Shown here piece by piece: positions 1 through 12,889 of a DNA stretch of 64,000 nucleotides. The position numbers and the translations under genes were made by a program. Each line of letters starts with the position of its first letter. Position 1 is the stretch's first letter. Origin of the DNA: Fragum whitleyi. Taxonomy: Eukaryota; Mollusca; Bivalvia; Cardiida; Cardiidae. Location: contig OX411556.1 of the NCBI GenBank assembly GCA_948146395.1, positions 33,261,056 to 33,325,055 of the forward strand. Reading direction: 5' to 3'. The notes below the pieces were generated by a model that worked only from the letters and a program-made list of their open reading frames with translations, searched no databases and had not been told where the DNA came from.

Positions 1-161
1 AAAATAAAGCTTCACCAATAAATCATCACCCCCCAAAAAACATAAAAACTTTCAAATGTGGACACGGCCAATATAAAGCCGTTTACAGCATTTCCTTAAA
101 GGTTTATAAACAGTTATTACCTTCTCCGTCCAAATTTAGGGAACCATCGATTATGTTTTAG

Positions 162-182
162 CCCCCCCCCCCCCCCCCCCCC
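162..182. repeat. (C)21 run
   Basis: An uninterrupted C run at the border of a MITE-A fragment. The exact length may be unreliable in an assembly. Confidence 0.9.
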
Positions 183-271
183 AATTAATTCAATCAAAAC
201 TCGCACGTCACACTCATTCAGTCTCACTCGAAAACCATTCACCTAGTCAATTTCACAACATTCCCAACTGT
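183..271 (-). mobile_element. MITE-A fragment (one end only)
   Basis: Only the outer ~90 bases of the family are left (actcgcacgtcacactcatt, gtcaatttcaca, ending caactgta). It directly abuts a run of 21 C (162-182). Confidence 0.6.
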
Positions 272-1130
272 ACATGTATACGTTATGATGAAATGTAATA
301 TTCACGGTTCAATGATCAGCCCGTCATCTGAGATCATGTGAAGATTCACTGTGACGTTTATATTGGTTCATTCACCAAGCCGTCTATTTACATGTTACGA
401 ATCTTTCACGCGATAAATACGAGCTGGCATGGTTATTACGATTGTCTACTGAAACCAGGGATTTAAAAGCTTAGGTAAGAGTAGAACACACACAATACAC
501 AGGCGATCTTATGTTTCGTCACATTTCGAAAACCTTAACTGTTGGAAGGTACGAACTGAAGCACCAAGGCATTTGTTTCAAAGTTTTACTTTTAATGTCT
601 TATGTTGACCTTGAATGATAACCTTGATATATAGCACATCATTGGGATGTACCATCATGCCAGTATGGATAATTTACCTCAAATACTTTCGAACATAAAG
701 GAAAATGTTAAGTTTAACAGACAGACTTGCACCGAACTTCCCTAATAAATTCTTAGGTCATGTATTTTCAAAATTTAAGATTTTGAATTTGGGTCAAAAC
801 GTGGTCAAAATGTAGCTCAAAAGGTCATATATCTGCTCTAGAGTGCACGATATTTGACTGAATCATTGTCTGAATTGGTCAGAAATATTATCTTGATGGT
901 ATCTACATTATGTTTGAAAAAAACATCAAGCTAAGTCAAAAAGGTAAACTTGTTGTTTAAATCTAAAAAACATAACTTGTTTAGCTCTTGATGTCACGGG
1001 CTGAGCCAAATTATTGTGTGAAGGCATATCAAAAATATGTCTGTAGTTAAATTGCCAGGAGAAAAATATTTTTTATGCTGAAGGGGCATTATTCTGTCTA
1101 AAAGTTAGTTTACCATGCCTTGTTGAAAAA
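272..1130. other. No gene seen
   Basis: AT-rich noncoding DNA; short tracts alike gaccttgaatgataacc suggest repeat remains. Frames are short. Confidence 0.6.
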
Positions 1131-1506
1131 CAACATCGTGAAATTGACAAGGTGGTTGATACTGGAAATCTTTTTGAATGAAATTGAATGAGTGAGAGGA
1201 GCGAGGTTTGAGTTAAATTAAATGGAGGTAGTCCAATATCACTAATTTTGTTCAGGATGAACAAAATTAGCAATATTTATTACCTCCCTGTAATAAAATT
1301 TGCAAACAAGTTCTATAGAAAGCTTATTTTTTCTTCAAGAACCAATCAGACGCGTGAAATTGCGAATTTTTTCTAGTTATATTCATTTTGTCAGTAGATT
1401 TTTATCATTTTATAGTCATTTTGGAGCGTTTTTGATCGATTTGATTGAGGGTTTGGAATGATTGAATGGAGCGCTGATAGAGCGCTACTAACTATCAACT
1501 AACTGT
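1131..1506 (+). mobile_element. MITE-A copy, right TIR damaged
   Basis: Family marks are the left end caacatcgtgaaattgac and the internal inverted pair around 1225-1290 (tccaatatcactaattttgt / caaaattagcaatattta). The right end has lost the gtcaatttcacgatg part and keeps only taactgt. Confidence 0.75.
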
Positions 1507-1769
1507 ATCCAAGACGTACAGGATACTCACGTGAACGATATAGGATCGCCATGGTCTTCTTGTTGTAGTGATGTTTTCCAAAGTCTTCATAAAGCAATAA
1601 ACGAAAAAAATATTAAACAGATTTTATCGTACCGCAGACAGAATGTCTAGCTTTAAAACTATATGCCCGTTTTAATAACCGCGTAAATGTAGGCGTATGA
1701 CCAAAAAAAGAATATTTGCATTTCCAAAAGCTACGAGATCTACAGAAGAACAGCAGCTTTTAATAACGT

Positions 1770-2345
1770 TTGTACATAACAGCAAGAAATACACGCCCTA
1801 GATGGAAACGCACCCAATCTTCACCGTACAGCTGGAGGCCCAGTATGGATGTCGTTGTAGTATTGAAGATTGGCACAAACAAAGAGTGCATTGCAATGTG
1901 TTCCATTCGCGCGATAAGACTAAACCAAAAGTGGAAAATAAACATTCAACTAGCCAAAAGAACCTTAGTAGTACTTTTGGTAAAGGATGTGCCATCCCTC
2001 CAAACCATATTTAATCAATTAACTTCTTTATTTCAAGATTATTCACGAAGTATCACTCAAGAGATCAATCAGACTTTATCAAGCGTGAACCCCTGGCCAA
2101 TTAAGACACAATTTTCACTTGATGAATTGCTGCTAATTCGATTGACAATTGAACTGCGACGAAGTCGTTTTCTCTTGGGTTTAAAATTGAAGAAAGATCT
2201 TGGAATTTTACCTGCAAGCAAGAAAAGAATTCTCGTTAGAATCACGTTTTGCGTCATTTTTTGTAGTACATGTAAAAATTCAACTGAAGGATATTCAGCT
2301 GAAGGACAGCAAAGAGTATACATTTGCAAAGAAAGAAAAACATAG
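1770..2345 (+). other. Unrecognised 191-codon open frame
   Basis: Open frame from an ATG with no known motif. A second plus frame (1802-2014, with PIFTVQLEAQYGCRC) and minus frames (2069-2413) overlap it and look equally plausible, so coding is not shown. No introns, splice sites or homologous copy seen. Could be a decayed gene or transposon piece. Confidence 0.2.
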
Positions 2346-2556
2346 CAGATTTGCGCCCGCAGGTCAGCGCCTGAGCGCCAAAGTCCCGATAAATAGATGC
2401 GCCAATTGACCATATAAGAAGAACTTTTATCATGAGGTCCCCTTTTATGACAGCATTATATTACTAATTTAGAAAAATCTGCATTGACATATTATGAAAA
2501 AATATCTTGGGAATTTCTAATATCAATCTGTTCAAAATTATCAGAGGAATTGTGTT

Positions 2557-2990
2557 ACAGTTAGTTACATCGTGAAATTGACATTCACCTCAATCATAAG
2601 CATTCTAAATCGCTCAGTCAGCGCTCCGTTCATTCATTCTAATCACTCGGTCAAACCAACGCTCAAACCCATTGAAAAAACATAGAATCAAAAACGGCAT
2701 TCAAAATGAATTTGGGTATCGCTATTTCGCAGAAATTATTCAAATTGTAAGCGTCTAATCAGTTCTTGAAGAAATAGGAAGCTATCTATAGAACTTGTAT
2801 GCATATTTAATCAAAGGGAGGTAATAACTATCGCACAGTTTGTTCACCCAGAGCAAAATTTGCGCAAAATTTGCGATATTAGTTTACCTCCCATTAAATT
2901 CACTCAAAACTCGCTCCACACACTCACTCAATTTCATTCCAAAGTCATTCCAAAATCATTCATCTTGTCATTTTCACGATGTTGTTTCTT
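2557..2990 (-). mobile_element. MITE-A copy, full length
   Basis: Inverse orientation, from acagttagttacatcgtg to ttttcacgatgttg. Internal hairpin near 2815-2895 ends in ggagg/cctcc. TA flanks the left end. Confidence 0.85.
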
Positions 2991-3781
2991 TAACATCCCC
3001 TTTAACATCCCCTTAATTCGATCATAATTGTACCTTTTTTTCGTGACAACAATATATTGCCACGGTCAAATGATGAACAACAGTCTGTAAAATTTCCATT
3101 ATAATCCGCCTATAACAGTTTGAGGGATTGCAAAAAAATGGATTTACGTACGTATGAACGGACCGCCAAGAGGGGGGACTCCTCTGCAAAAATCCATGCC
3201 CAAAACAAATATACGAATAATTGACATCGTTGTCTTTTGCCGCAACGTGTCACCTGATTTGTTGGCTTGTTTGAATTTGGGTTCAGGGAATTTTTTGGAC
3301 TGCAGCAAGGTTATTTGCCATGTAACCATATTTTTTAAACCAACCTTTCTAAAAAGTTTTTGCTAGTTTCTGTGATAGCCCTTTTAACAAATTTGGTTTG
3401 TGAAATTGAAACCAAAATAAGGCTGTGGAATAGCAGGATTTTTTCATCCCTGAATTTTAAACGCCTTCTTATTAGCCTATTGTTACCAAACTTGATTTCA
3501 ATTGACAAATTAAGTTTAAATGATCGGATTAGGGCCGTTCTAACCCTCTTTCTCAGAACCGGTAGTCTGGTGAAATATGGTAATAAACTACATACCTGAA
3601 TTTAATTTAGCAATCAACAGCAAATCTTAATTAAGTTCTGAAATCAGCAGCTCACCAAAGTGAATGTTAAATTTTCCAAATCTGACAATGCAACTGATAT
3701 TGGTATTGTATTAGAAGCATCATTGAATTGCATATAAATCACTAGAATCACGACTCTTTGATGACCAGGAACGGAACCAGC
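2991..3781. other. No gene seen
   Basis: Three frames of 60-80 codons (3144-3599) overlap on both strands and have no recognisable motif. Confidence 0.6.
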
Positions 3782-3900
3782 CCTGCGTTCAGGATCACAA
3801 AACGGTGCAAACAGTTTGCCATTTTATCCCGCTTTGCACGTACACTTGCGTGCAAAGCGAGGAATAATTGACAAATTGTCCACATAGTTTTGTAATGTTC
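3782..3900. mobile_element. Diverged copy of the 133-bp palindrome element
   Basis: Left half closely matches 31479 onwards (cctgcgttcaggatcac, ttgcacgtacacttgcgtgc); the right half has decayed after attgacaaattgtcc. Confidence 0.7.
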
Positions 3901-3990
3901 AATTTAGAGCTTCTTATTTAAAAAATAAATTCATTCTCTGTGAACCATGTTGACAATGCCAAGCACATTAGATAGGAATAAGTCAATTTA

Positions 3991-4207
3991 GAGGTCCTGG
4001 GTTCGATCCCCGACGGCGCCACTCATTTTTCCAACTATATGTCTCTCACCAATGGCTTGATAATCGTAGACCTATGTGAGATATCAGCTGGGGGCTAGAA
4101 AAGGATGTTGTGATAGTGCTGGTGAGAGAAATACCATGAATCCATTGTTAGTGATCCAGCCGCCGCGAAAAAACTGAAAAAATGTTGAAAGCGATGAAAA
4201 AATACAT
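3991..4207 (+). mobile_element. tRNA-derived SINE, family 1, head-truncated
   Basis: It begins inside the tRNA-like head at the B box (gggttcgatcccc), followed by the family body (cacctatgtgaga, cgccgcgaaaaaactgaaa) and the end motif gttgaaagcg. It is the only family 1 copy on the plus strand here, and is diverged. Confidence 0.7.
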
Positions 4208-4473
4208 TCCATCAATCACTAGATATGAATGACCCTTATGTTATCCCGTTTCCGAGGACCTTTCAAATATTCGATTTTATTTCGATCTATGGTAAACATA
4301 AGCCTCTTGTCTCTTTTCTCTTCTTTCAATTTCATTTTCACGTATTAACGTATTCACTGCAGTGACGTAAGATAAGGTGTCGTGCAGTGAACTATTTCGA
4401 TTAATTCATTTCGTGCCACTTTTATTAAATTCCCATATATAACTGTCTAGACTTTATCGAATTATTGGGCTAA

Positions 4474-4620
4474 TTACCCAATCCATAATTGACAACAAAT
4501 AAGACGTTTTGTTAATTTCTTCTTGTGATCAAATATTTCTGGTCTGGTTTCTCCAAGGAAGCTGATTGGTCGATCAAAATACAATGCAATGCAGAAAAGG
4601 ACACTTACAAATTGTTTCAG
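4474..4620 (-). repeat. Segment homologous to 24245-24390
   Basis: About 75 % alike by eye over the first 90 bases (ataagacgtt-tgt-aatttcttct). On the minus strand both copies read IF-x4-KK-x-T-x-RLI-x2-QL and then a stop at the same distance. This could be a short duplicated exon or a plain repeat; I cannot decide. Confidence 0.4.
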
Positions 4621-6049
4621 GTTCATTGTATCTTCAATTCCGACGTTTACATGTATATGATCATATCTCCTAGTAAACCTGCCTAAATAACGATAAGATA
4701 GACTGAAGATCCAATGCAACAAATGTAATATTTGATTTTCGTCAAACAAGAAAAATATCTCGTTTTCTAAACAGGTTTAAATGCTTTGACCTGTTTGTGT
4801 TTCCAATTTTCGACAAACCATAAGTTTTATGCACTGAAAGTAATTTAGAGGAAAACACGTAGGAAAAAAGGGCATAATTGCTTATGTCAAGAAATTTGAC
4901 CCTTTTTCTCAATGTTTTATTCAATTATTATGCAGTCTGTTTTCAGTTTAAACGCACAGTGAATTATCGTTTGCGATTCATTTGAAGTTGAATTAGTCAT
5001 AAATTGTTTGCTTTGTAGAATCTGGCGTAGGCGTCTGAAGTGGAGTCATTTAAGCATGTTTTCCCTGAGAACTGATCATAAATTACCTGTCAGGCAAACA
5101 GAGGTCATCAGGTAGACTTACGTGTGTCAGTCTGTTCTGCGTTCAGATTGACGTAAAATTGTTAAAGGCGTTGTAATACCCCATTCAAACAAAACAAGAC
5201 AAAAAGGAAATTGATGAATTACGGTGAAGATTTGCCTCACTTCCTTAAAACAAAGTAAAACTTCCGCTTCATTCAAGTATCAAAATTAAGCATCAACCAT
5301 CATTATCATAGATAGACCTTGGGGTCAAAAATTAGTTTGAAGTACAAACTTAATGTTACAAAGGTTAAAAAATTATTCAAAAATGCTATTATATGAGAGT
5401 TTCTAGGGATACCAAAAAGTTAAATAAATAAACGAAATTGTTGTGATACGTAATTGAAACATTATTACACGGTAACTGGTGAACAATAAATCTTTTATGG
5501 AAGTGAAGAACACAAAAATGCAAAAGTTTAAAAATTGTTTCAATTGTGCATATAGATAAATTGTGCAAAGCAGGGTACAATTTTTACTTTTTCACTAACG
5601 TCACATCATAAACGCAGAGCTGATTCAAATAATTACCAAATTTCTTGGCTTAGTCCTAAGCCAGCGATTTATTATTTTTCGGGACTAGTATCGTTGTTTC
5701 TATTCCCAATCAGAGTCGCTTTTATAAAATTGTTTCGTTATCCAGAACCTGTCTAGATAGACACAAAAGCCATAAACTTCAGTTTTTTTAAACGAGAGGA
5801 CCATGGCGGCCCTACATCGCTCACCTGAGTCACATTTACCTCTGGTATATCATCACAAATACTATTTAGCCTTATGTATCTTTTATTTTTGGCGTGACTG
5901 TTTTAAGAATTTACATTTTAACACCCATTCTCTGTAACGACCTAAACTATTTTGGCACACATGATCTCCGATTTTGATGAAATTTCATATACAAGAAGGG
6001 AATAATGAAAGGAGAAGAAATTGACCAAAAAATGTTTTTAGATCATCTA
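4621..6049. other. No gene seen
   Basis: AT-rich; a half copy of the 133-bp palindrome element at 5557-5616 is the only recognised item. Frames are short. Confidence 0.6.
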
Positions 6050-7408
6050 GTTACCATGGCAACGACCTTCAAAGCACGGAATTTTGCAATATTAAGCTTT
6101 TTTGAAGCTATATAATTTGGTATTTACAAGAAGATGATGGTTGATTTTGTATGTATTGGATAATCTAGGACCGAAAATTTTGAACTAGATTTTTTGTTGT
6201 GTCAGTTAGTGTCAAAAAGGTTGGTTACCATGACAAAAAATATGGCTAATTTTGATAAATTGATTTCAAAATGTTGTTTATAATTTCCAGTTTTCTTCAC
6301 TTATGACTGACTTTTGATATGTAGATGGAATTTATTATATAAAAGGAGCAACTAAGATTCAAGTTATTTTGTTGTTGTGCACATTGGTTACCATGACAAC
6401 GGTAACTATGGCTCATAACTTGGCTGCTTTTGTTACTTTGGAGTTGTTTTTTAGATTTATCAGCATGATAAACCGATGATGATTATTGGGACATATCTAA
6501 CAAAAAGCGCTCTTTCAAAAACCGCAAAAAAATCATTGGGCCTTTTTGTTACCATGGCAACCATTTTTATTATTTTTTTAAATCAGTTATTCTAAGTCCC
6601 TGACAGTTTATATGTGATAAGAAAAAGAGTCAAATAAGCCTCTATCAAAATACAAGAAAAAAGAATAAAAATTTTAATAGTTGCCATGGTAATTTGTCGA
6701 TACAACCCAAAAGTAAGCATTTTTGGGGCGATTTTGCAGCCTTTTTCTTAAAGAATTGGACTGATTAACACAACTATTTTGATATATAAAAAAGAGGAAA
6801 GTTTGAACTTTATTCAAGATTAAGAAATATTCCGATTGCCTAGTGTTGGATACCCGTATCCAAGGACTAAAAATGGGCTTTTGTGAATTATAACATAATT
6901 GTTCCCATAGCAACAGGCTATTTCCTGCAAGTTTTTGAAAAAAATCTCATATGTCCTAAAAGGTTTATTTGAGCAATTTTACAAATTATCATAACATTGA
7001 ATTTGAGTCCAATAATCTAGTCATTTGAGGATTCTAAAGAGTTCTGAAGTTGCCTTCATTTAAGGGATATGAATTTGCGTTGCCATAGCAACGAACACAA
7101 AAATTATTTTTATTTGAAAGTTTATGTGGTATTTCCTTGTTAAACGGAAAGCAATGTCTGTATTTTGTCATTACATTTGAAAAAATGCAAAAATCAATAT
7201 TTAAGTAGGGTATGTGTATTGTTGCCATGGAAACATAAGTTAACAACATAGGCCCAAAAATATTATTACTTCATTTGAGAGAACGATGATGGGGAACTTA
7301 TATGGCGTGTGTTTCTATTTTAGTTTGTGCTGCATTACTGATATATTTGCCTGTAAAAACTCGCAAAAAGAGACTTTTTCAATCTTTAATGTCTGTTTCC
7401 ATGGCAAC
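6050..7408. repeat. Decayed tandem array with nine X-box palindromes
   Basis: Nine 14-base sites match or nearly match the RFX X-box palindrome GTTGCCATGGCAAC. They start at 6050, 6224, 6387, 6548, 6680, 6901, 7079, 7221 and 7395, so steps are 132-221 bases with a mean near 168. The DNA between sites is poorly alike, though most units keep a purine-rich patch (for example ataaaaaagagg). The likely origin is an old tandem repeat of about 165 bp in which only the palindrome stayed recognisable. No gene is seen inside. Confidence 0.75.
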
Positions 7409-7769
7409 CAGAAATCATATCAAGAATTTTTTCATCTTATTTTTACTTTTGGGTCAGCCCTAGCCTCATATTTAAATTTTATCAAAATTTGAGACATAGC
7501 GTGCCACAACCCCTATTTAAAAGTTTAAGTGCTTACAGAGAATTGCTATTAAGCCCCAATGGGGCGGTGAGTCTGTCGTGCGTTCGTCTATCTTTAAACA
7601 TGGCTTCCTGTCAATGGCCGAATTATATATAATGACACTTTTTAGATATGTTCCGTTGGTACCTTTTCCTTAAATTATTCAAGGCATTGTGATTAACCTT
7701 TAATAATGGACGGTGCAGGACAAGCTAATTTTCACACTTAATTATTGAAACATCTTCTCCTCCGAATAT

Positions 7770-8290
7770 GGACACCCCATATGTTGACAGAAGATCAAAG
7801 ATGGTACAGGTTCTAACCGCTAAGAGACATATAAAATATTTCCAAAATTCAATCAACGACATTTTTTTTAAACATTGTTATTGGTGACGAAACATGGATT
7901 TGCTACTTCGTACCAATTAGAAGAATTGTAAACAAAATAAGACTTACCGCGATAGAAGGCCTTTAGTTGCAAAAGGGACAATGGGCATAGAGATGTGATG
8001 ATTTAGGTGTACAAGTTCCGATTCCAAAGGGTAAAAGTGTTACAGGTCGGTATTACCGAGATGTTGTACTGAAATGTCTCAAGAATTGTTATCAGAAGCG
8101 ACGTCCTGCGTCAGGATTATGGCATGTTCGCCTCCTTCATGACAATGCTGCATCTCATACATCCGAGTTTTTTTTAATCTGAGAAGGTAAACTTATCCCT
8201 TCATATTGGTATGGACTCAAGATCGTCTATCGTCAGATGACAACACCGGGACTAGACAGTTTCAAATTTAAGACGTATGTATGAAGTGAA
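7770..8290 (+). pseudogene. Broken mariner transposase
   Basis: Pieces of a mariner-family transposase occur in order but in shifting frames. They are RRSKMVQVLTAKRH near 7790, VIGDETWICYFVP near 7880 (the second catalytic Asp region), VQVPIPKGKSVTGRYYRDVV near 8010-8070, and RPASGLWHVRLLHDNAASH near 8105-8155 (the HDN third-Asp motif). In-frame stops and frameshifts separate them, and the N-terminal DNA-binding part is missing or unrecognisable. The element is dead. No terminal inverted repeats could be assigned. Confidence 0.85.
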
Positions 8291-8639
8291 ATAATGTAAC
8301 TTGCAGCTTTGTGTTTGGTGTATAGATAAGTAATAACATAGGAGAATGTGAAATTGGTTTGAAATTTAAAAAAAAATCTTACCGTCTACCTACACCAACC
8401 ATAATCTCCGGATTAAGTGTAATTCGGTGTTACAATGCTCAGGCGGTAGTCAGTGCCACAGAAGCATCCGTGACGCATTTCAGAAATGGATTTAGAGATT
8501 GAAATTGTGTATTTCAAATCATGCATAATACTTCGAAGGGATGAAATGTCTATTTGACTATTCGAATGGGATGCTTTTGAGTAATCGTACAATAGAAATA
8601 CAACTCTCATATTGGTAAAGTAAGCAAATTGTGTGTCAT

Positions 8640-8878
8640 TTAACCCCTTGCTGTTTAATCCCTGATTTTTACGTGCCTGTGATTTAATGTTTGAGAAAAC
8701 ATTGTGAAAAAAGAAGAAATTGCTTCTGAAGAGCAATTTCATCTTTTTCCACACCATTTTCTACCCTGCTGAATGGTTATTTTTCAAATTAAATCCACTT
8801 AAAATTTTCGTCTGCAAACTCTTTGAATTTAGAAGGGTCTAAAATTTTGTAAAACGGGAAAGGGTTAAATGTACAAAG
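8640..8878 (-). mobile_element. piggyBac-like MITE, copy 1
   Basis: 239 bases bounded by TTAA on both sides (8640-8643 and 8875-8878), with ends TTAACCCC and GGGAAAGGGTTAA. The middle holds a hairpin around gaagaaattgcttctg. TTAA target sites are the signature of piggyBac elements. It lies in the opposite direction to the copy at 54258-54485. Confidence 0.75.
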
Positions 8879-10950
8879 AGGTTCAAGACGATCAGAACAT
8901 ATACCTAACATGCAAAATATATTGGTGCTGAAAACTCTCCAGTCTATTTACTGCTTGTTGAACCTATCATGGGGAAGTACTGGATAAATTGACCAGTACA
9001 TGAGAGTTCTTAGGCAGAAAATGGGCACATGTGGTTTTGATCAAACGGAAATAACGGTCATCTGCAAATGTCACATGATACGTTCCGATTTAAGTCCGCG
9101 GACAATGTTCGTTTGGTAAACTAATTAGATTAATGCGCATTGATAAGCTAGATCTTAGACGATGCATTTCATTTTGCTTTTGTATTTAAGGAAAAATCCA
9201 TATACAATATTTTCATGAGAAAATTTATATCATGTGCTATGGGTTATTCAATGTTTATTGAAAATTTTGTTCGACGAGTTCTTTTGACAGCGTTACTAAG
9301 AGCAAATTTGCCAAACCAACGAGTCCGACATTATATATCCCATATTAATTTAATAATAATTTATTGTAAACCTTAATACTGTTTACGATTTTCCTTTAAA
9401 TATTGAAATGATAAGTAATCTAGAAATATTTTCACAGAAAAATCCTTTCCGTCGTATTTTCACGTTCGGGTAGATACTGATTTACGCGTTTTCGAATCGA
9501 TCGAACAGGAATCAAAGTACCGCAGGAATTCCACTGAAAATCGGGCGCCTACGAAACCTACGTTTAGTCTGTAGTCTCTTTCTGTAAATGTAAAACGTTC
9601 AAAAATAGAATTTTAATCAAGGACAGAAATCTGGTTTACCGGAGGAAGGGGGGGGGGGGGGGGGGGAGTCAGGCCGAGTGTATTTATTTTGACTCAACAT
9701 TTATCTACTGATTGCAAAATCTCCTAGCATTGAAAGGATACTACAATTAAACTACAAAAAAATACTTTTTTTCATATACCACCAGAGGCTGAAAATTTGG
9801 TAAAGTTAAGTCTTCGTGGTAATATATTTTCTAAATGAAACATGGTGAGGGATTCGGCAGAAAATGAATTGAACATTTTTATCAAACAATGTCAGAAATC
9901 AAGTTAAAGAAAGAGTCTCAACTGCCGATTCAGATACAAATTATTTATTAATTTCAAGTTGGTACATGCAATAGTGTAGGAGAAAGTTTCGGACAACAAT
10001 TATTTGGTGAAATTTGCATGATCAAGGGGAAATAATTCAGCAATTATTTAAAGAAGGGGCTCAAAATTGCAGGTGCGTAATTTCATATGCAGATACACTT
10101 TATGTATAAATCATTTAGCATTAACAGTCTCTGGGAAAACTACCGGACAAAATTGTGTCTACGGACAGACAGATGGACAGACGGAAGACCATGGCGAACC
10201 CAGCATACCCCCTCAACTTCGAAGATGGTGGTATAACAATTAACTGATAAAAAAAGAGGAGCAAAGAGTAGGAAAATGAGTAATGACACAACACCAGTAA
10301 AGCAGACATAAAAGCAGAGATTTCCGGAAAGGGGGGTGAAAGAAACATGACATAATCAGAATTCAACAAAATTTTACAGAATTGAACCTTAAAAAAAGTC
10401 TTTGAAATTTTTTCCTGATATTATTACTGGCGAAAAAACATGGGCTTTTTCGAGTCAGCTAAAATAGGCGATAAAGCGAAATGTATACAGAGCTACTTGG
10501 AAATATACCCTGCGTCATTGAAAAGTTGGCTTTCGTGTAAAATTGTTCTTTGAAATTTGATTCTTTTTCATGATATACATTAACATACCTTGCTCTGTGA
10601 TAGTTATCTGCTTACAAATCAATGAGATATTAGCCATAACTGTAAAAGCATTTACTAAATAAACAGATTCATGAATCTTCTTGGCATTAAATGCCAATGG
10701 AGCGATGCTGGCCCTCTTTAGTCTCTTTTTAAACCTCTAGCCATTCCCTCTTTTATCTTTTTTTTTTTTACAAAATTTAGTATTATTTCCCACTGATCTG
10801 CCAAAACAACTCACAGTAATTTATATTTGAAACCACAGCCATATGTAGCTGTATTCCATATATCTTTTAAGAAAGTGCATGACGTCCCCAAGCCTGAACT
10901 CAAATGCCCAGGTGGGCGATATAGGACCATCATATTCCTCATGTTTAATT
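8879..10950. other. No gene seen
   Basis: Apart from the G run, contains one interspersed-repeat patch at 10130-10240 (ggacagacagatggacagacgg, accatggcgaacccagca). No coding signal. Confidence 0.6.
9648..9666. repeat. (G)19 run
   Basis: Uninterrupted G run in otherwise AT-rich DNA (ggagg-aa before it). Confidence 0.9.
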
Positions 10951-11446
10951 TAGCTCACACGAACAAAATTTGCGATATTAGTTTACCTCCCTTTACATTC
11001 ACTCAAAACTCGCTCCACACAGTCATTCAATTTCATTCCAAAATCATTCATCTTGTCTATTTCAACTGTATTTGAATAAAATTGAGTGAGTGCGAAGAGT
11101 GAGTTTTAGGTGAAATTAAATTGGGTAATCCAATATCGCTAATTTTGTTCAATATATTTATTACCTCCCTAATTTAAATTAAATGCGCATACAAGATTTA
11201 TAAATCGCCTCCCCTTTCTTCAAAACCAATCAGATGTTTTTATTTGCAATTATATCAGTGAAATCGCGATTGTGTTTTAGCTATAATAATTTTGAATGTA
11301 GTTGTCGAACTTATCTTTTAAGTGATTTTGGGAGCAGTTTTGAATTGTTTGAGTGAGTGATTGGAATAAATGAACCGACCAATTCAGAAAGGATTTTGTC
11401 TGACTGAACCTCATTCGGAGTCAATTTCGCGATGTTTTTAACTGTA
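10951..11446. mobile_element. Two MITE-A fragments end to end
   Basis: A right-end piece (10951-11070, ending ttcaactgta) is followed at once by a second copy (11080-11446, ending gatgttttta actgta) that lacks its left TIR. This is likely one insertion at the edge of another. Confidence 0.7.
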
Positions 11447-12586
11447 TGACAAAGACAGTACGCAGTAACTACTTTGATATTTTCTGGTCATAGTTAACGA
11501 TTTATTCCGTATAACAAAATTGATAATGATCAGGTGATGTTGGTGAATCTTGTAATAAAGTTGCAGATAATTACGGAAACCGATTCGAATAAAACTGCGA
11601 TGAAATTTAAACAACTGGAAAACTTAAACTTTAAAAAAAATAAGAAATATCAGGAAATCAAATCCCCTATAAGCGTTCATGATGAAAACGTGCATGTATG
11701 CATGTCTTATAAGACCAAAGAAAATTAATTTCTCCTGAAGAGGTAGAGGTTGAGGTTTAGAAAGTAGTTCAGTATCTACGATGAGCAAAAATGTTAATAT
11801 TTTTCCAAAATTATTTTTAAGTCAGTGGACCCGTCTCAGAAGTAATGTACTTAAACGGTGTTAACCAAGGTTTCCTAATGATTTTCATTCGGAAACCTCG
11901 GTTAACATTGTGAAAGAACATGTGGTCCGAAATGTTGCGGAAAAATTACGGTTCCACTACCTTAAAGGCCATTAATTTTTCGATACCACAGTAACAAATG
12001 TATGCTTTCGTGGGAGTGCCTTAAAAAATAACGAAGATCTTTTACATAAATCAAATTTTCTGAAAGTGTTCGTATACTTTAGTTTATTTTTTCAGAAGTA
12101 AGTAAGTAAGTCGCAAATGCTTTAAAAGAGTTTTTACGGACATAGAGTATTTTAAATGATACTGGATTTTCGAGGGAAAAATGAGCTTAAGTCAAAATTA
12201 AAATTTAAAATCCGTTAATTTTTAGAATTCTGACAAGATCTAATTTATTCTCTAACCAAAATATTTCAGATGATATTGAAAAAAATATAATTATGAGAAA
12301 AAAAGAGAACTTTTTCTTTCCTTAACTGAGTTATAGCGAACGACGCCGTCCCAATTATTTTTCCAACATAAAGGTCCCACATCTGGGACTACACCGCATT
12401 ACAAATACTATTCTTATAGAAATGGTACATAAAATTGATTCAAAATGAAACGTTTGGACTTTCTGTAAGTTGTTATATAAAGCATATAAAGATATGCGAG
12501 CAAACGAAAAAAAAGGGGAGTTGATGATGACGTTGCATTTGATTTTTTTGCTCCCCCGCCTCCGTGTAGGATCTATGGCTTTGACT
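11447..12586. other. No gene seen
   Basis: AT-rich. An inverted pair of about 20 bases (ttaaccaaggtttcctaatg / cggaaacctcggttaac, 11859-11905) could form a hairpin. The 64-codon Lys-rich frame at 11534 has no motif. Confidence 0.55.
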
Positions 12587-12807
12587 ACAGTTAAGAAAGT
12601 CGTGAAATTGACAAGATAGTCGGTTTTGGAATTAATTTGGAATGAAATTGAAGTAGTGTGTGGAGATAGTGTGAGTGAAATTCAAGGGGGGTAATCTAAA
12701 ATCGCTGTTTTAATTCGGTATGAAATAAATTAGCGATACTTACAATGCATTACCTCCCTTTAATTTAATATGCTTACAGGTTCTTTGAGTGGCTTTCTAT
12801 GTCATAA
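12587..12807 (+). mobile_element. MITE-A left half
   Basis: Starts acagttaagaaagtcgtg. The internal hairpin is present (ggtaatctaaaatcgc / gcgatacttacaatgcattacc) and the copy is lost after about 12800. Confidence 0.7.
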
Positions 12808-12889
12808 CAAACCCATCATACGCCTACAAACTTAAACCAAGTAAGTGAACTCATGGATTTTTATCTACCGTTTTTTCTGCTCCCCGAAA

